Below, one piece after another: positions 8,701 through 16,072 of a stretch of 64,000 bases of DNA (positions are counted from its first letter, which is position 1; each line of letters begins with the position of its first letter). The stretch is from Chitinophaga ginsengisoli (GTDB lineage Bacteria > Bacteroidota > Bacteroidia > Chitinophagales > Chitinophagaceae). The translations under genes and the position numbers were made by a program. The stretch lies in NCBI RefSeq assembly GCF_003014595.1, contig NZ_PYGK01000007.1, positions 124,001 through 188,000 on the forward strand. The letters are read 5' to 3'. The notes beneath the pieces are model-generated. The model had not been told where the DNA came from. It worked only from the letters and a program-made list of their open reading frames with translations, and did no database searches.

Positions 8701-10655
8701 TTCTCCTTCCCATCTCCCCAGTTCCATTTCCAGCTGGTAATAGTGCCAATAGAGCGGTCATCAAAGATCATCTCCGTCCGGTGATCACAGTCAATAGGCT
8801 GCCTGCTAAAACGTGGGAAAGGGTTTACAGCTGTGATATACGCCTTTTTGGTAACTGTTTCGGCACAACCATAGTTTGAAACGATCAGCGTTACTGTATA
8901 GGTACCAGGATCTCTATAGCTATGCACCGTATTCTGTCCGGAACTGTAGGTGCCATCTCCGAAACTCCATGACCAGGAAGTACCCACATTTGTGGTGCTG
9001 TTGAAATTTACCCAGTTATTGCCACAAATCTGGGGCGCCTCAGGTGATGAAAAATCAGGTATCGGTTTTTTACGTACCTGTATAACACCACCAGGATAGA
9101 TGTTTACCGTTCCTTTACAACCATTGGTAGTCGTATAGGTCAGCTTTACCGGGTAGGTGCCTTCCTTATTATAGGTATGTGAAGGTGTAGCTTCTGTCGA
9201 TTTGGTGCTGCCATCACCGAAATCCCATTCATAGGTGGCAATAGCGTCGCCATTGCTGATGGAGCTGGTAAAGGTCGGTGTCAATCCTTCGCAGCCCTCA
9301 GTAACACTTGCATACGCATAGATGTCTGTTTTTACTACGTCCAGGAAATGTTGAACGTCGCTGCTACAGCCAAAATTATTGCTAACAGTGAGCGTTACGC
9401 CATAATACCCCAGCTGATTGTAGGTGAAGGATGGATTTGGCAGGGTGGACGTTTGTCCGGAGCCAAAATCCCACTTCCAGCTGGTGGCGCCCGACGATTT
9501 ATCGATCATTTTCACCGTGGCGGGTACATCACAAATGATTTTCTGATCGAAGTCAAATTCGGCCTGTGGTGCCGGATTGACTACAAAGTTCTTGGTCACC
9601 GATTTCTGACAAGCACCATAGTCTGCCGTCATGGTCACTGTTATAGTACCGGTGCCTGCCGGATAATAAGAAGCAATGTTATCATAGCCATAGACCTCAC
9701 CTTTATCAACGCTCCAGGTAATGTTGCTTGGCTGCGGACTGGTGATGGCTGTAAGAGCGGCTCCACCGTTCTCGCAGACACTTGTGGGTACCTGTAAATC
9801 AACATTCTGGTTGGCCACATTGATATCTCCGGATGTTTGAGTAGCAGTACACCCTTTGTCACTGGTAACAGTGAGCTTTATCTTGTAGGCGCCTTTGGTC
9901 GTATAAGTATGCGGACCAGGGCTCGCACCTGAAGCGCTGCCGCCATCGCCGAAATCCCATTGATAGGTAAGGTTACCAGGACCCGTAGATGTATTGGTAA
10001 CGGTCAGTGGGCTGGAAGTGGTGCACAGGAAGTTGCTCGACACGTTAAAGCCGGCAACCAGTGAGGCTGCAGCCTCCACAATATTGTTGATCTGTTTTGA
10101 TGCCGTACAACCGTTACTATTGGTGACGGTAAGGGTAACGGTGGGCGACGAAACATTATTATAAGTATGTACAGCCGGATTGCTGGAACTAACAGCGCCA
10201 TCACCAAAATCCCAGCTATAGGTAGAGATGGTGCCGTTTACCGGGTCCGATTTATCTGTGAAGGTAACGTCAAAGGGTATACAACCTTTCGCAGGACTGG
10301 CGGTAAAATCCGGTTTAGGCTTTTCCCATACGGTCACAGTCTTTTGTGCGGTACTTGTGTTGCCGGCAGCATCCTTCACAGTCAGCGTTACGGTATAAGT
10401 GCCAGGCGACGTATAGGAAGCGCTCGGACTTCGTTGTGTAGAGGTAAAACCATTACCGAAGTTCCACTGCCAGGAAACAGGGTTACCAGTAGAATTATCA
10501 TTGAATTTGGTGATCAGACTTTCACAATCGCTTGCTTTGCTTGGGTTAAAATCCGCTTTTACCTGCGCATGAACAGTAACGCTTAGTAAAAGCATGGTAA
10601 AAAGTACGACATAGGTGAAAACAACGCCCCGGGTTGTTTTGATAATTGAGGACAT
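5784..10655 (-). CDS. Giant PKD-repeat surface protein with T9SS type B sorting domain
   Basis: A 1623-residue secreted protein. An N-terminal signal peptide ends near residue 30 (VTVHAQ). About twelve PKD-type domains follow, each marked by the W-[DNS]-F/W-G-[DNS] core (WNFGNG, WDFGDG, WSFGDG, WNWGDG, WDFTDG), then Ig-like segments (TTYQWSP, NWNWSP). The last 95 residues, from VFMPNAITPNKDGKND through YDRWGSLVFE to the end, are the gliding-motility-associated CHU_C domain, a type B T9SS signal. The protein is therefore predicted to be exported by Sec, passed across the outer membrane by T9SS and displayed as an adhesin-like rod. It stands alone, convergent with the His/Met-rich gene. Confidence 0.93.
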   Translation of the reverse strand: MSSIIKTTRGVVFTYVVLFTMLLLSVTVHAQVKADFNPSKASDCESLITKFNDNSTGNPVSWQWNFGNGFTSTQRSPSASYTSPGTYTVTLTVKDAAGNTSTAQKTVTVWEKPKPDFTASPAKGCIPFDVTFTDKSDPVNGTISTYSWDFGDGAVSSSNPAVHTYNNVSSPTVTLTVTNSNGCTASKQINNIVEAAASLVAGFNVSSNFLCTTSSPLTVTNTSTGPGNLTYQWDFGDGGSASGASPGPHTYTTKGAYKIKLTVTSDKGCTATQTSGDINVANQNVDLQVPTSVCENGGAALTAITSPQPSNITWSVDKGEVYGYDNIASYYPAGTGTITVTMTADYGACQKSVTKNFVVNPAPQAEFDFDQKIICDVPATVKMIDKSSGATSWKWDFGSGQTSTLPNPSFTYNQLGYYGVTLTVSNNFGCSSDVQHFLDVVKTDIYAYASVTEGCEGLTPTFTSSISNGDAIATYEWDFGDGSTKSTEATPSHTYNKEGTYPVKLTYTTTNGCKGTVNIYPGGVIQVRKKPIPDFSSPEAPQICGNNWVNFNSTTNVGTSWSWSFGDGTYSSGQNTVHSYRDPGTYTVTLIVSNYGCAETVTKKAYITAVNPFPRFSRQPIDCDHRTEMIFDDRSIGTITSWKWNWGDGKENTYTTQTTPVKHKYAQTGTYMAKLTVSDGTCTSTDSLNINVYAPTPITITTDKTTLCGNEALTSTITSIDAPIYNTLYGWFSSDGTPFNWNTDYKSATFINLQPGRDTIQYAAYNLQGCPDSSNKVVVNVHGPVAKFQSPDVLECRGTPLTFTDQTDVSKGKPIKSWSWDFGDGTAAQVFTAPPFKHTYSKSGYYYPKLKVTDQDGCTSTANGNYLQVNGPNADFVPSATLVPPGTGVSFYNYTSETGGAATYFWDFGDNTSSTESSPYKVYPDKGIYNIKLLVKDDNGCSDSTEKKIKVSSVGAAFTYTTAFVNNSGCPPVIARFNNKSINYGTSYWDFGDGSFSTLDNPSHTYTYAGKYKVKLKVTGDADTEDEYEEEVVVKGPFAAILTSSDGGCLTKEIEFQVKANAVVNFAWDFTDGNVLETTDSTIKHTFKEPGIYKPRLILSDQAGCKGTAFLQDPIVIDKLEVALTPEPAFVCDEGWITFTPKFNSYSIDELKKEAKYKWTYESGLTAENDTTATPRFYLDKTKEYNFTLTTTTAYGCTETVSKTVHAYPKPVLAISGPPQACQDAPVSFSGTVSKVNDVAWKWDFGNGTTGNVQQAPDQTYSKTGPAEVVLTVVSTDGCSDTARHDITVLPKPVINATAGADFICLGKSTTLSAGGGTTYQWSPALGLSNPQAPDPVAAPDVSTTYQVTVTDDNNCTNTDDVSIRVALPFRIQATPDTILCLGQVLPLWASGADRYVWKGEGLDNVNNPYPHATIKATGDYTYEVTGYDADNCFTHDTSLMVSVHPAPTIDAGPDRISMAGDPVTLRGQGSPDIINWNWSPSEYLSCPTCPAPVALPNLSTTYTVEVENGYGCKATDEVFVKITCDKGAVFMPNAITPNKDGKNDWFYPKGRGVKEVKWMRIYDRWGSLVFERTHFQINNSAAGWDGTWKNEIAPIGTYAYAMETVCEDGTTFLFRGVVTIVR

Positions 10656-10973
10656 ATCTAAGAGTTGGCGCCGGAAATTTAAGCAAAAAATCTGATCCGG
10701 TTGTTAAGCGAATGTTATAGGGGCCTCGGTGATACCACCGATTTCAGGGCTTTAGGACTTTGGAGTGCATACCTGCAGGTTACAACGCATGTGAATATAC
10801 TGTGTTATGTTGTTTTCGTGTAATATGAAAGCGCCGGACTTAGCGTTTATTATCTGCGTCCTGAAAGGTTCGACAGGGTGGTGATGATAAACAGAAACAC
10901 AGACAGCATACAAATCAATAAGCCAGCATGATCACTGCTGGCTTATTGGGCTAATGTGAATATATTGGTGGTA
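10656..10973. other. Intergenic region, no gene except terminator
   Basis: No coding sequence longer than a few codons looks real on either strand. It holds the upstream region of the PKD gene and, at 10917-10947, a strong hairpin that fits the end of the small lanthipeptide-like gene. Confidence 0.6.
10917..10947 (-). terminator. Intrinsic terminator of the small lanthipeptide-like gene
   Basis: A perfect 12-bp inverted repeat, AATAAGCCAGCA and TGCTGGCTTATT with a 7-base loop, lies 26 bases after the stop codon of the small leftward gene. Its A/T-rich flanks give the run of U on the transcript. Its presence supports the small gene being a real transcription unit. Confidence 0.7.
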
Positions 10974-11108
10974 TTACAACCCTGTTGTAGTACACCAGAA
11001 TGTGTTAGGGGGAATGGTCGCAGCCTGCATTTTCTTTTCTGCTGTTTCACTCAGTCTTGCGATCTTCATTTTACTGATGTTCAGTTTTTTCTTGTTTTTC
11101 TTTTTCAT
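10974..11108 (-). CDS. Class I lanthipeptide-like precursor peptide (orphan)
   Basis: A 44-residue ORF. The basic start (MKKKNKKK) leads into LNISKMKIARLSE, which fits the leader pattern of Bacteroidota class I lanthipeptides (K-rich start, then L-x-[IL]-x-K-x-x-I-x-x-L). The short C-terminal part ends NTFWCTTTGL, with one Cys and several Thr that a LanB/LanC pair could dehydrate and cyclise. There is no GG cleavage site. A strong terminator follows at 10917-10947. No lanthionine dehydratase, cyclase, protease or exporter gene lies in the window, so the modifying enzymes would have to be elsewhere. Recognition is from the leader pattern only; chance cannot be excluded for so short a gene. Confidence 0.6.
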   Translation of the reverse strand: MKKKNKKKLNISKMKIARLSETAEKKMQAATIPPNTFWCTTTGL

Positions 11109-11308
11109 AAACGGTCATTTAGGAGGTAAAAAAATGCCTACTCTTTTCTGAAGGTTTTCAGCTATCCCTTGTTGGAAATTGATGAATTATAAGGAGTTTG
11201 TGGGTTTCTATTACAGGTCATATACAGGCTATGGCATCAGTTACGTATTACGGGTCTACCCTAATTTAGGGCTTTTATTTAATAGCACCTCGTTTTATTA
11301 TATGATAA

Positions 11309-11569
11309 TTATCTAGTAGCCGTTGTAAGGTGGTCGACTTTTTCCTGTATGTGCGACACGAATTTAATAGCGAGCGATCTCTTCCAGTAAGCGACTGCCT
11401 TTGCGGAATCGCGCGTCTCCCTGTAATAGTCGCCCATGCTGTCATAGGTGTTAAAACTCTTAGGGAAGTATTCAATATTGAGCTGGAAGAATAGTAGCGA
11501 TTTTGCATAATTTATGCAACAAGGTCGACAGATTCCCGGATTCTCTGCTGAATATGTGATGTAACTATA
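11309..11569 (-). pseudogene. Remnant of a TPR-containing protein, C-terminal end
   Basis: An open frame without any start codon, ending at TAA 11309-11311 and bounded upstream by TAA at 11570-11572. It reads NYAKSLLFFQLNIEYFPKSF, then NTYDSMGDYYRE, then AKAVAYWKRSLAIK, which is the classic tetratricopeptide end seen on many Bacteroidota hydrolases (YFP-S-N-YDS-GD-Y). Residues upstream of this degrade into Cys/Pro-rich noise. The rest of the parent gene is missing. The annotated-looking ATG frame on the same strand at 11275-11508 is a different frame and looks spurious. Confidence 0.65.
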
Positions 11570-11662
11570 TTAAAAAGGGGCGGAAGAGTAGCCTGGAATA
11601 TGCTGCTATTCCAGGCTATAACGTTTGGCCACTGTTGCAGAATGGTATTAGTATATACGTTA

Positions 11663-12760
11663 TTAATGGGATTTCATCAGGTAACCAAACAGGCCATGTG
11701 ATTCGTCAGCGGGACCTGCCGTAAAAAATAGCTGTTTAGGATCGGCCTTGGGAACATTATTTTCCAGTGCCCATAAACCTTCAATAGTAATAGGTTTGCC
11801 CCAGCTGCTTAATGGTCCTACAAACTTTCCGTTGTCATCATACATGTTGATGCGGCCATCACCAAAATTGCCGATTAAGATAGCATGATTAAGGTTGCAG
11901 AAAGGACTACCAGATTCCACCATTCCCCAGGGGGAGTTAAGCGCTCCTTTGGATGCAAAACGTTTTACAAGTACACCATCGGTGCGATAAATGTCTACAT
12001 ATCCATTACCTGGACCAGCATCATCATCTTTTTTTTCCGGTAGTTTCTGTTTAGCATAAGTAACAAATAGCTTATCACCTATCAGCCGGATATTGAAAGG
12101 TGCAAAACCGGGAGGGATAGCAGGATCATGGAATGGTTTGGTTGTAACGTACTGAAAGTTCTTATCAAAAACATCTATTGTTCCGCCTCTGAAATTAGCT
12201 GCATAGATGAAATTATTGCCGCCATCATTTGCCATTGTTAGCCCTTTATACAATGCATTCCACGGCGATCTGTCGGCTGCAATTACAGCCACGTTGCCGG
12301 TGCCGGGCCCCCAGGCAGCAAGTGTCCCATCTTCGGTTGCAAAGATGAACCGGCTGGCAGTTACGGTTTTTCCCCACATGATAGCAAAATCGGTCGTGCC
12401 ATTAAATACAACACCTGTAGGCGCTCCTTTGCCCGTATTTCCCGGACCCGGAATAGTTACAGGAGGGCGTAGCGTAGCGCCTGTTTTATCATAAATTGTA
12501 CTTAATCCCGGCTCATTCGACGACAGCCAGATAGGACCACTGGGTGCTGCTGCGATACCCCAGGCGTTCACAAGGTTGGGGTCAATCTGTGCAGCGCCAT
12601 AACCAGTAACATCAGCAACAAGGTTGGTTTGCTGGTAATTATCCAGGATGAAGTCATGTGGATTCTTCTTGCATCCTGCAACAAGCATAAAGAGGGCACA
12701 GACGAGTGCAAATTCCTTTGTTAAAAGAATGTTCTTCTTTAAGGTAGATCGTTTTGACAT
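11663..12760 (-). CDS. TIGR03118-type lipoprotein
   Basis: A 365-residue protein with a lipoprotein signal; the lipobox VAGC puts the acylated Cys near residue 30. The mature part opens with NLVADVTGYGAAQIDPNLVNAWG, shown here only in pieces (DPNLVNAWG, GPIWLSSNEPGLSTIYD), and continues with repeated short blades (NFIYAANFRGGTIDVFD, LIGNFGDGRINMYD). This matches the TIGR03118 family of uncharacterised, probably beta-propeller, exported proteins. Function is unknown. It stands alone, with no operon partner. Confidence 0.85.
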   Translation of the reverse strand: MSKRSTLKKNILLTKEFALVCALFMLVAGCKKNPHDFILDNYQQTNLVADVTGYGAAQIDPNLVNAWGIAAAPSGPIWLSSNEPGLSTIYDKTGATLRPPVTIPGPGNTGKGAPTGVVFNGTTDFAIMWGKTVTASRFIFATEDGTLAAWGPGTGNVAVIAADRSPWNALYKGLTMANDGGNNFIYAANFRGGTIDVFDKNFQYVTTKPFHDPAIPPGFAPFNIRLIGDKLFVTYAKQKLPEKKDDDAGPGNGYVDIYRTDGVLVKRFASKGALNSPWGMVESGSPFCNLNHAILIGNFGDGRINMYDDNGKFVGPLSSWGKPITIEGLWALENNVPKADPKQLFFTAGPADESHGLFGYLMKSH

Positions 12761-13145
12761 TTTGTTGGCTTTTAAATGTGATAAAACGGTATATCAAGCT
12801 GTAACCAATCGCCACAAGGAGGTCGTGGAATAGTGCCATGCAATAGTATCAGTCTGTACAATAGAATAAATGAACCAGCAATTGGTGTAAACGGGAAATG
12901 GGGTATTGAACGCATACAGGAGAAGAACAACGGCATTGCCTGCTACATGAACAATCTTTTTACCGTATTGTAGTCATATTTCGTTGGCGTAGAGGAAAGC
13001 ATTCTCCTCTGTCTTTTAAACACAAAAAGCAAAAAGTTGGTTGCGTCAAAGGTAGGTAATTCATTGGATTTAATGTTGTTATTCTATCAAAGAAAAAGCC
13101 GGAGATAGCTTTCTCCGGCTTTAAAAAAGCATTGAGGATGGTTAA
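12761..13145. other. Intergenic region
   Basis: No gene seen on either strand. The left end is upstream of the TIGR03118-type gene and the right end holds the terminator of the aldo/keto reductase gene at 13095-13122. Confidence 0.6.
13095..13122 (-). terminator. Intrinsic terminator after aldo/keto reductase gene
   Basis: An 11-bp perfect stem (AAAGCCGGAGA with TCTCCGGCTTT, 6-base loop) flanked by A and T runs lies 23 bases after the stop codon of the leftward aldo/keto reductase gene. Confidence 0.75.
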
Positions 13146-14135
13146 TTATTTATTTAAGGCACTCATAAACATTTCAGGATAGCGTGTACCCGATACACTT
13201 CCTATGGGTATATCCGCGTTAATGCGTTGTAGATCTTCTGCTGAAAGATGTACATTTTCCGCTGCTATATTTTCTTCCAGGTACTTTATTCGTTTAGTAC
13301 CGGGAATAGTAATAATATCCTTACCCTGGGCCAGTACCCATGCAATGGCTAACTGAGAAGGTGTACAGCCTTTTTCCGCGGCCAGCATACTGATCTTTTC
13401 TACCAGTGTGAGATTCTTTTGAAAGTTTTCTCCCTGGAAACGTGGTAAGTGTGCCCTGCTTCCCTGCAGGTCTTCAGGGGTTCTGATCTCTCCACTAAGA
13501 AAGCCCCGGCTGAGAGGCGAGTATGCAACCAGTCCTATTCCGAGTGCACGGATCGTTGGAAGTACTTCCGCTTCAATGTCCCGGGTCCAGAGGGAGTACT
13601 CTATTTGCAACGCTGTAATGGTATGAACAGCAGCGGCTTTCCGGATAGTGTCTGCAGCTGCCTCGGAAAGGCCGATGTAACGAACGACGCCTTTCTGAAC
13701 AAGATCGGCGAGTGCGCCTATACTATCTTCGATTGGTACATTCGGATCTATCCGCGCAAGTGTATAAAGATCTATATAGTCTGTTTTAAGGCGTTGAAGG
13801 CTAAAGAGCACCGCATTGCGGATATAATCAGGATGGCCATTTACCGGCCCGATCATTCTTGATCCGTTAGGCCCCGGGGCAAACAGCTGGCCTGTCTTTA
13901 CAGAAAGGAATGCTTTGTCCCGTTTACCTTTTATGGCCTGTGAGATCAGTGCTTCATTATGCCCAGAGAGGTAATAGTCAGCCGTATCTAAAAAGTTATG
14001 TCCCAGTTCAAGCGCTCTCTCAATGGTGGCGATGGAGGTGTTATCATCGGATTGTCCATAGGCGCCTGACATCCCCATACACCCTAAACCTATCGCCGAT
14101 ACCAGCGGTCCGTTTATTCCTAATTGTCTGTTCAT
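13146..14135 (-). CDS. Aldo/keto reductase lacking the usual catalytic His
   Basis: A 329-residue NAD(P)H-dependent aldo/keto reductase. The TIM-barrel landmarks are visible: GLGCMGMSG at 16-24, Asp50 and Tyr54/55 in FLDTADYY, Lys80 in SVKTG, and the cofactor-binding end (TIPGTKRIKYLEEN). The fourth catalytic position, normally the His of Y-x-H-R, reads YTLARID, so His is replaced by Ala127. A comparable substitution (Q-P-A-R) exists in a known branch of the family, so this is probably a subfamily trait and not decay. The AraC gene 65 bp upstream on the same strand is its likely regulator. The substrate is unknown. Confidence 0.88.
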   Translation of the reverse strand: MNRQLGINGPLVSAIGLGCMGMSGAYGQSDDNTSIATIERALELGHNFLDTADYYLSGHNEALISQAIKGKRDKAFLSVKTGQLFAPGPNGSRMIGPVNGHPDYIRNAVLFSLQRLKTDYIDLYTLARIDPNVPIEDSIGALADLVQKGVVRYIGLSEAAADTIRKAAAVHTITALQIEYSLWTRDIEAEVLPTIRALGIGLVAYSPLSRGFLSGEIRTPEDLQGSRAHLPRFQGENFQKNLTLVEKISMLAAEKGCTPSQLAIAWVLAQGKDIITIPGTKRIKYLEENIAAENVHLSAEDLQRINADIPIGSVSGTRYPEMFMSALNK

Positions 14136-14200
14136 GATTCGTTTTTTATTTCATGAACAAAGTTCAGGAGACATCAAGAACAGGAGCCGGACAAAACATA

Positions 14201-15058
14201 TTAATTCCCTGACAAATCCTGAACGAAGGTAGTGATCGTTTTGCCTGTTACTTTTTTGAACAAACGGGAAAAGTATTCAGGATCATTAAAGCCGAGATCG
14301 TAAGCTAGTTCCTTAATGGAGCTTTTGGAATAGTAGAGCTTGCGTTTCGCTTCAAGTATGAGGCGGTTAGTGATAAATTCTTTGGGAGATAATCCGGAAT
14401 AGTGTTTTACAATATTATACAGGCTATTGGTATTGATGGCAAGCTTTTCAGCAATCTCTATAATAGTGGGATGGTCGGTCAGATGATTCTCTACGATCAG
14501 TTTAAACCGGATGTATTTGGATAAGTTGTCGTCTGCCAGGTATTTATCAGCAGAAAAATACGCGGCATTAATTTCAGTCAACAGGGTATTGAGATGAGCA
14601 AGGATGAGTTCCGGATTGGTATCCATTTTTCTCAATAATCCCAGTAGCATTCCAAAGATGGATTGCAGTCTTGCCGCGTCAGATGGGGTGAACGCGATTT
14701 TCTGATTGTTGAATGGGTTTATGAGAAAGGGATATTGCCTTGGCAGCAGCGACAAACACTCTTCATCAAACCCCAGTTTATAATAATTAGTTCCCTGTTT
14801 GGTAGCCGGAAGATGGTGGATCTGGTGGGGAAGAATAAAGAGTAGCTCGTTGTTCTTTACGTCGAATCTTTCAAGATCAACGCCATGGCTGGTGAGACCT
14901 TCTATCATAAAGAGGAAAAAGTAATGAGGTGTGCGGTGGGCAAGACCGGTGATACCGAGCGTTTCGGGAGAAAGATGGCCAAACGTCGGTGATACAAGGC
15001 GGATAGGTAGTTGCTTGTTTTGTTTAAAGTGCTGAAGAAATGGTCCGAGGCTTTGCAT
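14201..15058 (-). CDS. AraC family transcriptional regulator
   Basis: A 285-residue regulator. The C-terminal 100 residues hold two helix-turn-helix motifs of the AraC type (IAEKLAINTNSLYNIVKHYS, then IKELAYDLGFNDPEYFSRLF and the closing KKVTGKT). The N-terminal 170 residues form a cupin-like sensing domain (HQIHHLPATKQGTNYYKLGF). It lies directly upstream of the aldo/keto reductase gene in the same direction, so local control of that enzyme is likely. The effector is unknown. Confidence 0.9.
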   Translation of the reverse strand: MQSLGPFLQHFKQNKQLPIRLVSPTFGHLSPETLGITGLAHRTPHYFFLFMIEGLTSHGVDLERFDVKNNELLFILPHQIHHLPATKQGTNYYKLGFDEECLSLLPRQYPFLINPFNNQKIAFTPSDAARLQSIFGMLLGLLRKMDTNPELILAHLNTLLTEINAAYFSADKYLADDNLSKYIRFKLIVENHLTDHPTIIEIAEKLAINTNSLYNIVKHYSGLSPKEFITNRLILEAKRKLYYSKSSIKELAYDLGFNDPEYFSRLFKKVTGKTITTFVQDLSGN

Positions 15059-15094
15059 GACCTAAAAGTAGTCAAAATAGGCAGGATAATATAT

Positions 15095-15130
15095 GCCGGA
15101 GAAAAGAAACGGGCCAGACAATTCTCCGGC
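15095..15130 (-). terminator. Hairpin after the small gene at 15159
   Basis: A 9-bp stem (GCCGGAGAA and TTCTCCGGC) encloses an 18-base loop, 29 bases past the stop of the small leftward gene. There is no long U-run, so terminator function is tentative. Confidence 0.35.
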
Positions 15131-15158
15131 CCGGTAGTGGTTAAATTTATAGATCATT

Positions 15159-15383
15159 TCAGAGAAACCGGAAAACCTGCTTCCTGTATTCCTCAAAATC
15201 ATGTTCATTGGAAAAAGTCTGAAATTTCTCCCGGCTGCCGTTACTACTTTCTCTCATCAGTATGACGTCCATGCCTCCGACTATCGTTCGTTTTGCTTTT
15301 TCAAATATCAGCTCCAATTCCTGGCGGTCCTGGGTTAACTGTAATTCTTCGATACGATTCACTACAATTACAAAATCTTCCAT
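15159..15383 (-). CDS. Small protein of unknown function
   Basis: A 74-residue acidic, probably cytoplasmic protein starting MEDFVIVVNRIEELQ. A longer start at 15401 is possible, but a perfect CAAATTTA box (reverse of TAnnTTTG) at 15399-15406 overlaps it, so the ATG at 15383 fits better. The N-terminal half is predicted helical (ELQLTQDRQELELIFEKA) and may form a short coiled coil. No family is recognised. A hairpin follows the stop. Confidence 0.5.
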   Translation of the reverse strand: MEDFVIVVNRIEELQLTQDRQELELIFEKAKRTIVGGMDVILMRESSNGSREKFQTFSNEHDFEEYRKQVFRFL

Positions 15384-15398
15384 TTCATTTATTTCGGG

Positions 15399-15406
15399 CA
15401 AATTTA
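15399..15406 (-). promoter_or_regulatory. Bacteroidota -7 promoter box for the small gene
   Basis: CAAATTTA on the plus strand reads TAAATTTG on the minus strand, an exact TAnnTTTG match, 15 bases upstream of the ATG at 15383. No TTG lies at the proper distance upstream, so the promoter is incomplete by consensus. Confidence 0.4.
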
Positions 15407-15542
15407 TAACAATATACCTGATTTCATAGCTGGCTTAGTTGTTGACGATGACAAGTGTGGAATGAATGGCTGATTGCCGCTTCTTTTTATTGAATATCCG
15501 TATGAAAAATAGTATACTTGACGCTGATACACCCCCTTCCAG

Positions 15543-15911
15543 GTGAAGACCGGAAAGTACCCCGACATGCCTGTTATGTACGATACCCGTAGCCTTTATC
15601 CCGAACTGGCAGATATGGAAGATATGTATGAGGAAACGGAACACTTGAAAAAGGGCTTAAAGAGCCGTTCTGTTGATCCGGTACATAGCATGAACGCTTA
15701 TGTATTCAAACAGCATGATACGCCCGAAATGGAGGCTGTAAATGCGAAAAGAGGTAAACCGGAGGAATGGATGGTACTGTTGAGGGTAAGTTCGGATCAT
15801 AAAACCGGTTTTCAGTTCTGGGACGCGGGGGAGATTTACTTTGTGATTCATAAGAGTGACCTGGAGAAGAAGAATTTCTCGAATGTATATTGTGGACTGG
15901 AGAGTAGTTGA
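15543..15911 (+). CDS. DUF1963 (YwqG)-like C-terminal fragment, probably truncated
   Basis: A 122-residue frame, beginning at GTG 15543 (or ATG 15567). Its second half reads PEEWMVLLRVSSD, FWDAGEIYFVIHKSDLEKKN and FSNVYCG, which matches the C-terminal end of DUF1963/YwqG proteins (W-x-LLLQ-SD, then WGD-G-x-YFWI, then DL). Full family members are about twice as long, and a TGA at 15525 stops the frame upstream, so the N-terminal half is missing. It could be a compact homologue or a decaying remnant. It ends just before a large inverted repeat. Confidence 0.55.
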   Translation: MKTGKYPDMPVMYDTRSLYPELADMEDMYEETEHLKKGLKSRSVDPVHSMNAYVFKQHDTPEMEAVNAKRGKPEEWMVLLRVSSDHKTGFQFWDAGEIYFVIHKSDLEKKNFSNVYCGLESS

Positions 15912-15951
15912 GGTGTGGTTTGCCGTCTTGATACCGCTTTGATACCGTCTT

Positions 15952-16039
15952 AACAAGGTTTCATCTATGTTCATCTTACGTTCATCCCAGGTTCCAGAAC
16001 GTAGGATGAACGTAAGATGAACCTAGGTGAAACCTTGTT
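15952..16039. repeat. Large inverted repeat, 38-base arms with 12-base loop
   Basis: The left arm 15952-15989 and right arm 16002-16039 are reverse complements with three mismatches in 38 positions. Each arm contains repeated GTTCATC-type heptads (GTTCATCTTACGTTCATCC). Just before it, 15926-15957 shows about three 11-base units (TCTTGATACCG, CTTTGATACCG, TCTTAACAAGG). It lies between convergent genes. It is too long and lacks a U-tract for an ordinary terminator, so a small non-autonomous mobile element or chromosomal repeat is more likely. Confidence 0.75.
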
Positions 16040-16072
16040 TGTACGGGTTTTGTACCTTATTACATCGAAGAT

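Noticed and set aside
6151..10586. Many open frames of 70-150 codons on the plus strand opposite the PKD gene (for example 8437-8784 and 9348-9797)
   Set aside because: They mirror the codon use of the PKD gene, have no family likeness, and the leftward frame is uninterrupted for 1623 codons.
5784..10655. Regular repeats suggestive of a CRISPR array or tandem DNA repeats
   Set aside because: The periodicity is at protein level (PKD domains) and the DNA of the repeats is diverged; there are no short identical repeats with spacers.
11275..11508. 77-codon leftward frame (MQNRYYSSSS)
   Set aside because: The neighbouring frame on the same strand carries the real TPR motifs, so this is a shadow of the remnant.
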